NCBI GenBank assembly: GCA_022414725.1
Contig: CM039463.1
Location: 21,137,359 to 21,201,358 of the forward strand
DNA length: 64,000 nt
Reading direction: 5' to 3'
DNA from: Microglena sp. YARC
Lineage: Eukaryota; Chlorophyta; Chlorophyceae; Chlamydomonadales; Chlamydomonadaceae
Of the stretch, positions 44,637-53,544 are shown one piece after another. Numbering within the stretch: the stretch's first letter is position 1; each line of letters starts with the position of its first letter. Both the position numbers and the translations under genes were made by a program. The notes beneath the pieces are model-generated. The model did no database searches. It was not told where the DNA came from and saw only the letters and a program-made list of their open reading frames with translations.

Positions 44637-47470
44637 GTTCACCACCTCCTCCACCACCATTACCACCACAATCACCACAATCACTAGCATCACACCACTC
44701 ACTATCATATGTGTGACCGCCCTGCAGACAGTGCGCACTCTGATCGCTAAAGGCATCGGGGTCAGCTTTTCTATAGCCTCCGGTCTCTTTGTTGGTAAGT
44801 TCTTTGACTGAGCTAATCAATTAGATAATAATCCTTGATACATAAAGGATATAATAAGACATAAATGATCTAAGAATATTAAGACATAAATGATATAGTA
44901 ATACATAAATGATTTAATTATACACCAATGATATAAGAATACACTAATGATATAAGAATGCATAAGTGATGTAAGAATGCATAAATCATATAAGAATAAA
45001 TAGATGATATGATAATACATGTATGATATAAGAATAATAGTACATAAATGGTTTAATAATACATAAATGGTTTAATAATACATACATGGTTTAATAATAC
45101 ATAAATGGTTTAATCATACATGAAGGGTATAATAGTACATTATTAATATACGAATACATAATAGATATAATTATGCATTCATGATATAATAATACATACA
45201 TGGTTGAATAATAATAATTAATAAGACATAAAGGATATACTAATGCATTCATGATATCATAATACATCAATGATATAATAATACTTGTTTGACTGAAACC
45301 CACCTTATCAGGCGAGAATCCCCTTACTCATACAACAACACAAACCCACACAATAGCACACAGTTGCTCTTACCGCGTGGCTAAAAAATAAAATTGAAAA
45401 TTTGAACATCCAAGAATTGTCACAGAATGACCTCTAAGGACGTGCCCAGTCGTAAGTATGCGATGGACGGGCTTACATCACACCTAGAGTCCAGTTACCA
45501 TGCCGGTCGACGACCCTCCGGGTGGGCCCAGATGGCCTCGTAGGGGTTCGAACCAGAGACCTGATAGGACCCCGCACCTGCTTCGTCCGGCCCGGGATCG
45601 CTCTACGATAGAGCCATTCCGTTTCGAACGGGGATACCGTGTGGCTATATTATATAATAATCAGTCATTATATATAATTTATTCAAACTTGACTCCTCAG
45701 GTGGGAACCCCCTCACTCATACAACAGCACAACAGCACAAACTCATACAACATCACACATATGCTGTTCATGACTCATACAACAGTACAACAGCACAAAC
45801 TTATTTATCAGGACAAATTTGCTCTGAGGTCGTGGTTAAATGATATAATACTGCCAACCTCAAGCGTAATTAATACACCAGCACAAAGTTGCTCTTACCA
45901 CGTGGTTAACACAACATCAAACACTCATATAGCATTACTCTTATGCAGTAAATTATGCATACAACAGTACAACAGCAAACACTCATATAGCATTACTCAT
46001 ATGCAGTACATTACGCATGCAACAGTACAACAGCAAACACTCATAAAGCATTACTCATATGCAGTACATTACGCATACAACAGTACAACAGCAAAAACGC
46101 ATTCAAAATAAATGACATAGCTGGTTAAATGATCTTACACTGTCAACCTCAAGCCTCGTAATGAGGCGTATTATTTTTTTATTGTATTCACATTTGTATA
46201 GCAAGCACTGACCCCTTTGTTTGCATTACCCTGTGCAGGAAAGGAAGGCCCATTCATTGTAAGTGGAGTATGGGGGGCGGAAATTAACTTTGGCAAGGAA
46301 CTTCTACAAGCAGGGTGTAGGTGTAGGTGTGAAGTTGTAAGTGTGAGGGTGTAGGTGTGAGGGTGCATGTGTGAGGATGAGGGTGGATCAGTGTGTGCGA
46401 GCATGTGTGTGTGTGGTGGTGGTGGTGGTGGTGTGTGTGTGTGTGGGGGGGGGGGGGATTGCAGGTGTGGGTGGGAAGGCCCATTCATTGTAGGTGGAGT
46501 AAGGGGTGCCGAAATTAACTTACCCTGTCGCTGCACAATTAAACTAACGACGAAGAAGTTTCGGTAGTTAGTGCACACTAGTTGACGGCTATCTATAAGG
46601 AAATATTCCTGGTGCTCGTGGGAGTGGGGTGGGGTTATGTAGGGTTAATGTTCGAATTTAGGGTAGGTTCTGGTATAATTTGCATGTGCTGTGATATGGT
46701 GTTTGATGGTAGAAGTCTGCCTCCCTACAACCTTGTTGGGCGGAACCCCCTCTTCAAGGGGGCGGGAGCCCCTAGGTTTACCCATTTGTCCGTCTGTGTG
46801 TACATCCGACCGACCGACCCACTGTCTGACCGCGACGACGCCTGGCACGTCAGCCAACGGCCTCGTAACCAAATCGCTTCCGCTGCCACCTGTCGCTCCA
46901 TCTCGAACACTCTCCGCCATTTTTTAGTGTCCCATAAGGCGCTGCATAGAACTTGTCCATTACTGTGGTCCTATTATAATTTGCAGGTGCTGTGATATGG
47001 TGGTCGTCGGTAGAAGAGTGGTTGAAGATGAAATGCATTTCATATTAGAATGTTCGTTATACGCTGAGGACAGAAAACAAAATGAATTATGGAATCTATC
47101 AGATAGGAGTTCCTCTCTTCTCCCTCCAACCTTTTTCATTACTGTGGTTCTGGTATGATTTGCAGGTGCTGTGATATAGTGGTTGATGGTAGAAGAGTGG
47201 TAGAATATGAAATGCATTTCATATTATAATGCATGTATATTATACTGAGCTTGTCTGAGGATAGGAAGCATGATTTTTGAGAAATTGAAAATTGAACCTG
47301 AATTGATTGATAAAGGCTTCAGCATAAAGCTGGTCATGAAACAGTTGTTTGGGGTTCAGTTCATCAATGCCTTTTATGTCCAGGCCTTACTTTCACGGTT
47401 GGGCAAGTCCCTTAAGCCTATTTTGCCTACCCTGGACTGTATTATGTCTACATACTCACCGCATACACAT

Positions 47471-47528
<58 letters not shown>

Positions 47529-50500
47529 CTTCCACCCAGCTTCCTAACCCTGTTTTTTTATATATGCAGCACGTTGTAGCCATAATTGATATAACACAAA
47601 CACTCACACACACCCAGCTTCCGCCCAGCTTCCTGAACCTGTGTGTGTTTGCCTTGCGCAGCATGTCGGAGCCATTCTTGGAAGTGGAGTTGCAGGGATG
47701 GGGTCTCATAGCCTAACCAGGTGTAGTGTGGTGTGGTCCTGGGGGTCCCCAGGGGGTCTCATAGCCTAACCAGGTGTGGTGTGGTGTGGTGTGGTCCTGG
47801 CGGCCCCCAGGGGATCTCATAGCCTAACCAGGTGTAGTGTGGTGTGGTGTGGTGTGGTCCTGGGGGTCCCCAGGGGGTCTCATAGCCTAACCAGGTGTGG
47901 TGTGGTGTGGTGTGGTGTGGTGTGGTGTGGTGTGGTGTGGTCCTGGGGGTCCCCAGGGGATCTCATAGCCCAACCTGGTGTAGTGTGGTGTGGTGTGGTC
48001 CTGGGGGTCCCCAGGGGGTCTCATAGCCTAACCAGATGTGGTGTGGTGTGGTGTGGTGTGGTGTGGTGTGGTCCTGGAGGTCCCCAGGGGGTCTCATAGC
48101 CTAACCAGGTGTGGTGTGGTGTGGTCCTGGGGGTCCCCAGGGGGTCTCATAGCCTAACCAGGTGATTCTCGGCATCTTGCATCTTGTACTTCATGTACCA
48201 TCAATCTTTGCATGTTTGCTGTCAGTACGGTCAGGCAGTACATTTTTGCTGTCAATACAACACCCATTTACCACACCCTTGTACCACACCCATGTACTAC
48301 ACCTATGTAATACGCTCCTGTACTGCACCCATGCCCCCCAGATTCAACCCCAATTGTTGACTAGCATGACCTACCCCTGTGTGTGTCATGAACTAGGCTG
48401 GGTAGTGGGGGGGGGAAGATGTTTAGTCTTGGCCCGGCTGGCCCCCAGATTCAATCTCAATTTGGGACTAACATGACCTACCCCTGTGTGTGTCGTAAAC
48501 CAGGCTGGGTAGGTGTAAGCTATTGAGCAAAGTGGGGGGCAGATGTGTACTCCTGGACCCCAGATTCAACCCCTATTTTGGACTGACACGATCTGTCTTT
48601 GTGTGTGCTATTAACCAGGCTGAGTAGGGGTAAGCTATTGAGCAAAGTTGGAGGCAGGTGTGTAGTCCTGTCCCTGGCTGGCCCCCAGATTCAACCCCAA
48701 TCTGGGACTAGCATGACCTACCCCTGTGTGTGTGTTTTAACCAGGCTGAGTAGGGGTAAGCTATTGAGCAAAGTTGGAGGCAGGTGTGTAGTCCTATCCC
48801 TGGCTGGCCCCCAGATTCAACCCCAATCTGGGACTAGCATGACCTAACCCTGTGTGTGTCGTGAAATAGGTTGGGTAGGGATAAGCTATTGAGCAAAGTG
48901 GGAGGCAGGTGTTTATTCCTGGCCCCGGATGGCCCCCAGATTCAACCCCAATCTGGGACAAGCATGACCTACCCCTGTGTGTGTGTCATGAAATAGGTTG
49001 GGTAGGGATAAGCTATTGAGCAAAGTGGAGGACAGATGTTTACGCCTGGCCCCCAGATTCAACCCCTTTTCTGGACTAACACAACCCACCCTTGTGTGTG
49101 TTTTGAACTTAACTTGTGTTACTGTGGATTATTTTAATTTCACTATTTTTTTAACTTTACTTATGATACTATGCATTATTTTAACTTCACTTATCTTATT
49201 ATGCATTATTTTAACTTCACTTATGTTACTATGCATTATTTTAACTTCACTTATGTTACTATGCATTATTTTAACTTCACTTATGTTACTATGCATTATT
49301 TTAACTTCACTTATGTTACTCTGCATTATTTTAACTTCACTTATGTTATTATGCATTATTTTAACTTAACTTATGTTTTTAACTTTACTTATGTAACTGC
49401 GGATTATTTTAATTTAACTAATGTTTTTAACTTTAATTATTTTGGACTAACATGACGACCTACCCCTGTGTGTGTTTTGAACCAGGCTGAGTAGGGGTAA
49501 GCTGCTAGGCAAAGTGAGGAAACGCTTTGCCGGATTTTTTCGCACCTCGGTCGACCACCGTGACTACGTGGCGGCTGGTACTGCTGCTGGTGAGAGGGTG
49601 ACTAGCTGACTAATATATATGTAAATAACATGTATATATATTCAAATAATAAATACGTAATATATTTATATATAAGTATAAGTGTATAGATGCTTTGTAT
49701 TATATGTATAGGCATGAGTGCCGGTATTTGTGTATAGCTGGAATAGCTATGTGGTACTGCTGCTGGTGAGAGGGTGACTAGTATATATGTGACTATATAT
49801 ATGTATGTATGTACGTATTAGAAGTATAGGTATAAGTACCGGTATATGTGTATAGCTGGAATAGCTATGTGGTACTGCTGCTGGTGAGAGGGTGACTAGC
49901 TGACTTATATGTATGCGACACATATATATATATATATATATATTATTATTAGTAGTATAAGTAGCGGTACATGTGTGTAGCTGAAATGGCTGTGGCGGCT
50001 GGTACTGCTGCTGGTGAGAGGGTGACTAGCTGACACACAAGAAATGTAACTAACATATATGTATATATATATATATATGGTTTTAACTCATATGAATTTG
50101 TCAATGTGACAGAAGGAAGAAATAAGCACCTCCTTATCCCCACCTTGAGCAGGAGTGTCAGCAGCATTCTTTGCGCCATTCAGCGGAGTCCTGTTTGCCG
50201 TGGAGCAGGGCACATCTTTCTTCACTTTGAAGTACGTTGCATGTGACATGGTCGAATTCTAATGCCGTATGCTGTATGTTGTATGCATGTAATTGATGTG
50301 GATCAGGGCACATCTTTCTTCACTTTGAAGGAGGTAGCATGTAACATGTTCCATGTTTTATGCCGTAAATAAGTGTTGTGTGTACCATGGCCAATGTCTA
50401 GTGCTATGTGTTGTATGTACATATTCGCCGTTGAGCAGGGTATACCTTTCTTCACTTTTTTTTAAGGACGTTGCATGTGGCTTGGTAGATGTTTAATTCC

Positions 50501-53500
50501 GTATGCTGTATGTTGTATGCATGTATTCGTCGTTGAGCAGGGTACATCTTTCTTCACTTTTAAGTACGTTGCATGTGGCTTGGTTGATGTCTCATGCCGT
50601 GTGCTGTATGTTGTGTGTATGTATTTGATGAGAAGCAGGGCACATCTTTGTTCACTTTTAAGTACGTTGCATGTGGCTTGGTTGATGTTAAATTAAGTAT
50701 GCTGTATGTTGTATGCATGTATTTGATGTGAAGCAGGGAACATCTTTGTTCACTTTCAAGTATGTTGCATGTGGCTTGGTTGATGTTAAATTCCGTATGC
50801 TGTATGTTGTATGCATGTATTTGATGTGAAGCAGGGCACATCTTTGTTCACTTTTAAGTACGTTGCATGTGGCTTGGTTGATGTTTAATGCCGTGTGCTG
50901 TATGTTGTATGCATGTATTTGATGAGAAGCAGGGCACATCTTTCTTCACTTAAAAGTACGTTGCATGTGGCTTGGTTGATGTCTAATGCCGTAACGCATA
51001 TATTATCTATCTCATGCTACTTTCAATGAAATCATTGTGGTGCCCTTAGGACTCCTTTGAATGTGCATCTAGTATATAACCCATGACATTTGCAATGAAA
51101 CCATTGTGGTGCCCTTAGGACTCCTTTGGATGTGCATCTAGTATCTAACCCATGACGCCTGCGCTGAATCAGAACGCTGAGGCACCTGACATTCTTTTTT
51201 TAGTTGTGACAGGACTTAAACCCCAGGAGGTGGGTCTCCCGACACAAACCAGCGACCCAGAGGATTCTGTTCGAATGGCGTTGCCACTTGCAATCGTGCT
51301 GATCTTCAACATGCTTGCATGTGTGTTTGGTCTCTAACCCGTATCGCTTCTGATGAAATCATTACCATGATTGCCAAGATTTGAAACCATTGCCATGATT
51401 CTAGGACAAGTTCGAATGTGCATTTGTTATTTAACCATGGTCGCTTATTATATATTATCATGGAACTTGAGCCTATTTAGTTACCCCTGGACTCTAATGA
51501 GAATGCCTGGTGGGGCGTGGTCTTACGGCGGTAGAGAACAGGCTCCTGGACTATAAAATACGTACCAACAAATAAATCTTGACACTTGCCACAAAACAGG
51601 GTGCTGTGGCAACTCAACATTACCTCCGTATTGGACCCTTGACGCTTATGAAACCCCATATCCAAGTCTCTTAAGCCTATTTAGCTACCCCTGAACTGTA
51701 AAATACATACCTACAAGTAACCCTTGACACTTTCCACAATACAGGATGCTCTGGCACCCAACCATTTAGCTACCCCTGGACTGTAAATACATACCTGCAA
51801 ATAATCCTTAACACATGCCACAAAACAGGGGGCTGTGGTACTAGACATTAACTCTGTATGTAAGCCTTGACGCTTATTAAACCCCATATCCAAGTATATT
51901 AAGCCTATTTAGCTACCCCTGGACTGTAAAATACATACCTACAAACAATCCTTGACTCTTGCCGCGATACAGGATGCTATGGCACTCAACCATTGCAGCC
52001 GGGGTCAGCCAGTTTACCGTGAGCTTCTTGAATAAGGTAGGTTGTAACCAATGGGGACAAGTCCTAGGCAGCGTCACAAGCGATGTGGAAATTTGGTGGA
52101 GAGTGTTGGCAACTGAACGACAGGTGGCAACGGACTGGAACTGACTGAAGCCAGTTAGTTACGAGACCGTTGGCTGAGGTGTCAGGCTTCGTATTGGTCG
52201 CACGTCAGTCACACAAACCAACAAACGGACAACGGGGTGACCTTCCTGGGTGGCCCAGGGGGCTCCCGCCCCCTAGGAGGGGGGGCTCCGCCAAAACCGT
52301 GGTGTCTGATTAAGGGCAGTCTCCGTGTAGTATGTGTGGTCCACAACCATCTGTTACAGACATACCATCTGGTAGGTGGTGTTGGTAGGTGGTGGTGGTA
52401 GGTGGTGGTGGTAGGTGGTGGTGGTAAGTGGTGGGAAATTTGGAATTACCTCTTAACTTTAATACACAATGTTTTTTCGGGATTGCATTACATGTAATAC
52501 CATTCTGCTCTCGGTCTCTCCTCTCAACCTCGCCTAAATATATATATATATATATATATACATGCGCCTCATATTAATTCCTAATTGCCGCATTCTTGCG
52601 CATTTATTTTTCTTGCATGTCAAAGACCATGTACAACTGTACACTCTACACACTTTTTCGTGCATGTCAAAGACCATGTACAACTCTATTGATAATCATA
52701 CTAATTCCTAATCGCCGCATTCTGGTGTATTTCTTTTTCTTGCCTGTCGTAAACTATGTGAAACTCTACTGTTAATCATACTCATTCCTAATCGCTGCAT
52801 TTCTGTGTATTTATTTTTCTTGCAGGTCAAAGACCATGTACAACTCTATTGAGAATCATACTAATTCCTAATTGCCGCATTCCTGTGTATTTCTTTTTCT
52901 TGCCTGTCGAAAACTGTGTGAAACTCAACAGATAATAATACTAATTCCTAATCGCCGCATTCCGGTGTATTTATTTTTCTTACTGGTCAAAAACCATGTG
53001 AAACTCTACTGATAATCATACTAATTCCTGATCGCCGCATTCCGGTGTATTTATTTTTCTTACAGGTCAAAAACCATGTGAAACTCTACTGAAAATCATA
53101 TTAATTCCTAATCGCCGCATAACTGTGTATTTATTTTTCTTGCAGGTCAAAAACCATGTACAACTCTACTGATAATCGTACGTATTTCTAATCGCTGCAT
53201 TCCTGTGTATTTCTTGTTCTCCCAGGTCAAAAACCTCGTACAACTCTACTGATAATCATTATAATTCCTAATCGCCGCATTTCTGTGTATTTCTTTTTCT
53301 TGCAGGTAAAAAACCATTTGAAACTCTACTGATAATCATTATAATTCCTAATTGCCGCATTCCTGTGTATTTATTTTTCTTGCAGGTCAAAAACCATGTG
53401 AAACTCTACGGATTCTCTGACCTTGCGCATACTCTCCTGGGTTCACCTATCACCTCTCCACAAGCATTTAGTTATGATGTAACCATCCCCAACACTGAGC

Positions 53501-53544
53501 GGTTCTACTACTTTGGATGGGAGCTGCCTTTATTTTGCTTCATG
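37130..53544 (+). CDS. CLC chloride channel/exchanger, first 13 exons (3' end beyond window)
   Basis: Exons: 37130-37327, 38887-38958, 39780-39844, 40691-40752, 41480-41610, 44202-44231, 44728-44794, 46239-46258, 47662-47720, 49486-49589, 50153-50231, 51973-52036 and 53386-53544. They give 370 codons with consistent phases and GT-AG borders. Landmarks: acidic dileucine EKEPLL at 37-42 (lysosome/vacuole-type sorting signal), first membrane helix 91-112, anion-site GSGIP at 167-171 (Ser, the chloride-type residue), gating-glutamate motif GKEGPFIH at 209-216 (Glu211), then GVLFAVEQGTSFF at 281-293, where the expected second Glu is Gln288. The order fits the CLC-6/7/plant CLC-d kind. The remaining helices and the CBS domains must lie to the right. 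The start at 37130 is the likeliest ATG; an in-frame upstream ATG is at 37013. Confidence 0.92.
37380..38000. repeat. about 42-bp tandem repeat in CLC intron 1, about 15 copies
   Basis: The unit contains GTGTGAGCATATATTCTTAT and ACTTATTATCATATACCCAA. It has reading frames on both strands, which are artefacts. Confidence 0.95.
38325..38850. repeat. 24-bp tandem repeat in CLC intron 1, about 21 copies
   Basis: The unit is GATCCCGGATTCCAGATCTG plus TTT, with TT/GT variants. The unit length is a multiple of three, so it is open in several frames (for example a 208-residue minus-strand frame). It is a satellite, not a gene. Confidence 0.95.
38959..39410 (+). repeat. donor-side copies of CLC exon 2 end
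   Basis: About nine units of 45-60 bp contain GAGGTGAGTACATTTAG and TTTTACGTATTTAAATTG. A better exon-like copy at 39120-39142 repeats GAGTACTGGATAGAGGAG from the exon itself. Confidence 0.85.
39450..39720. repeat. about 85-bp tandem repeat in CLC intron 2
   Basis: Three to four units contain CCCCACTGTTGAACC, CCAACACCTGATTTATG and ACCTGAATATCAACC. Non-coding. Confidence 0.85.
39880..40690 (+). repeat. CLC intron 3: (CATA)n and copies of the intron 3' end
   Basis: A (CATA)n run occupies about 40090-40270. Copies of the intron end (CAGCCACCAAACACTGTGTA, then CTGCTGTTCCTGCATG) lie at about 39945, 40295, 40525 and 40650; the last leads into the true acceptor CTTCTTGCAG. Confidence 0.88.
40790..41345. 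repeat. 560-bp pure pyrimidine-biased microsatellite series in CLC intron 4
   Basis: Consecutive blocks of (CCCTT)n, (CCTCCG)n, (CCTTTA)n, (CCTCTA)n, (CCTTCA)n and (CTTCA)n follow one another without spacers. The long frames here, up to 278 residues of Pro-Leu or Ser-Thr, are artefacts. Confidence 0.95.
41375..41403 (+). repeat. decayed copy of the CLC exon 5 acceptor and start
   Basis: GATCATTTCAAGGTGGCGAC and the next nine bases duplicate the true acceptor and exon start at 41469-41496. The copy diverges after about nine codons. Confidence 0.85.
41611..43070 (+). repeat. donor-side copies of CLC exon 5 end
   Basis: Twelve or more units of about 47-60 bp repeat GTCTATGTACGTTGAC, then ATCATCAACATTGAGG and TCTAGGGTTCAG, from the exon 5 donor. 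Longer copies at 42030-42060, 42405-42475, 42805-42865 and 43015-43060 include up to about 70 coding bases (GSGIPEIKVY region) with substitutions. Confidence 0.92.
43131..43258. repeat. (CATA)n microsatellite
   Basis: A simple tetranucleotide run in CLC intron 5. Confidence 0.95.
43310..44165. repeat. about 65-bp tandem repeat in CLC intron 5
   Basis: Units contain CTACTGATGTACCCTTGG, AAATATGCTGACTTACCC and TGACTTACCCTTTGGAAT. A longer unit with TTCTTGTGTACATCCATTAA recurs four times, the last just before the exon 6 acceptor. Confidence 0.92.
44232..44500 (+). repeat. three donor-side copies of CLC exon 6
   Basis: GGAATCCATGTGCCTGGACT plus TCTGGTGAG recurs near 44282, 44388 and 44466. Each has the exon end with a GT donor, followed by GTTGGGTGGTTAAGGTGG. 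Confidence 0.93.
44560..44640. repeat. (CTTG)n microsatellite
   Basis: A simple tetranucleotide run in CLC intron 6, followed by ACC-rich sequence. Confidence 0.93.
44820..45290. repeat. AT-rich tandem repeat in CLC intron 7
   Basis: Degenerate units of TAATACATAAATGATATAA occur. No coding potential is seen. Confidence 0.85.
45533..45616 (-). repeat. tRNA-like segment, probable tRNA-derived SINE head
   Basis: On the minus strand an A-box-like TGGCTCTATCGTAGAGCG lies 45 bases upstream of a perfect B box (GGTTCGAACCCC), as in RNA polymerase III internal promoters. The GC-rich segment stands out from AT-rich surroundings. It does not fold into a standard cloverleaf with a matching acceptor stem, so it is more likely a tRNA-derived SINE or pseudogene than a working tRNA gene. 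Confidence 0.5.
45690..46110. repeat. tandem repeat in CLC intron 7 (ACAGTACAACAGCA type)
   Basis: Units contain CATACAACAGTACAACAGCA, AACACTCATATAGCATTAC and TCATATGCAGTACATTACGC. Non-coding. Confidence 0.85.
46259..46520 (+). repeat. CLC intron 8 start: simple repeats and one copy of exon 8 end
   Basis: GAAGGCCCATTCATTGTA at 46477-46494 repeats the end of the 20-nt exon 8 and its donor, with the following GGGCGGAAATTAACTT-like bases. Between the true and copied donors lie GT-rich and poly-G runs. Confidence 0.9.
46725..46925 (+). repeat. dispersed repeat family B, copy 2
   Basis: The order of segments matches 19780-19975: GGGGGCGGGAGCCCC, CCGACCGACCCAC, TGGCACGTCAGCCAACGG, TGCCACCTGTCGCTC and ACACTCTCCGCCA. 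Confidence 0.8.
46970..47260. repeat. duplicated segment in CLC intron 8
   Basis: TTTGCAGGTGCTGTGATATG, followed by GGT and GGTAGAAGAGTGG, then GATGAAATGCATTTCATATT, occurs at 46979-47050 and 47158-47230, with a weaker start near 46680. Non-coding. Confidence 0.8.
47335..47450 (+). repeat. dispersed repeat family A, copy 3
   Basis: Segments AACAGTTGTTTGGGGTTCAG, TTCATCAATGCCTTTT, GGTTGGGCAAGTCCC and CCCTGGACTGTA occur in the same order as at 3588 and 25905. Confidence 0.75.
47476..47600 (+). repeat. (CA)n and decayed acceptor copy of CLC exon 9
   Basis: A (CA)n run (47476-47525) is followed by TATGCAGCACGTTGTAGCC, a decayed copy of the exon 9 acceptor and start (GCGCAGCATGTCGGAGCC at 47656). 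The upstream GCTTCC.CCCAGCTTCCT bases are copied too. Confidence 0.85.
47721..48170 (+). repeat. donor-side copies of CLC exon 9 end with (GTGTG)n
   Basis: About seven units of 50-100 bp repeat GGGGTCTCATAGCCTAACCA plus GGTGTGG (exon end and donor), then GTGTGGTGTGG of variable length and TCCTGGGGGTCCCCAG. Confidence 0.95.
48340..49110 (+). repeat. acceptor-side copies of CLC exon 10 start, about 125 bp x 6
   Basis: Units repeat AACCAGGCTGAGTAGGGGTA and AGCTATTGAGCAAAGT, which is the exon 10 acceptor plus about 35 coding bases (RLSRGKLLGKV). They are followed by CCCCAGATTCAACCCC and GACCTACCCCTGTGTGTG. Confidence 0.93.
49125..49440. repeat. 30-bp tandem repeat in CLC intron 9
   Basis: About nine units of TGTTACTATGCATTATTTTA followed by ACTTCACTTA. 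Open frames on both strands are artefacts. Confidence 0.95.
49590..50045 (+). repeat. three donor-side copies of CLC exon 10 end
   Basis: GTACTGCTGCTGGTGAGAGG plus GTGACTAG recurs near 49753, 49871 and 49999. The last also keeps GGCGGCTG from the exon. AT-rich runs separate the copies. Confidence 0.93.
50232..50995 (+). repeat. seven donor-side copies of CLC exon 11 end, about 100 bp each
   Basis: Units repeat GAGCAGGGCACATCTTTCTT, then CACTTTGAAGTACGTTGC from the exon 11 end and donor, followed by GTATGCTGTATGTTGTATGC. Copies start near 50300, 50432, 50532, 50632, 50730, 50828 and 50928. Confidence 0.95.
51470..51972 (+). repeat. acceptor-side copies of CLC exon 12 start
   Basis: Three decayed copies of the acceptor and first bases of exon 12 (CACAAAACAGGGTGCTGTGG-like) lie near 51590, 51735 and 51820, each preceded by the family A core CTACCCCTGGACTGTAAA. 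The true acceptor follows at 51972. Confidence 0.88.
52070..52315 (-). repeat. dispersed repeat family B, copy 3
   Basis: Read on the minus strand, the order is GGGGGCGGGAGCCCCC, CACCCCGTTGTCCG, CTCAGCCAACGGTCTCGTAA, TTGCCACCTGTCGTTC and ACACTCTCCACCA. This is the same order as copies 1 and 2. Confidence 0.8.
52600..53385 (+). repeat. 80-bp acceptor-side array of CLC exon 13 start, about 10 copies
   Basis: Each unit contains TTTTTCTTGCAGGTCAAAAA and CCATGTGAAACTCTACTGAT, the acceptor and first 27 coding bases of exon 13, then AATTCCTAATCGCCGCATTC. Several copies keep a full AG acceptor. The true exon is the rightmost and continues into KLYGFSDLAHTLLG. Confidence 0.95.
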
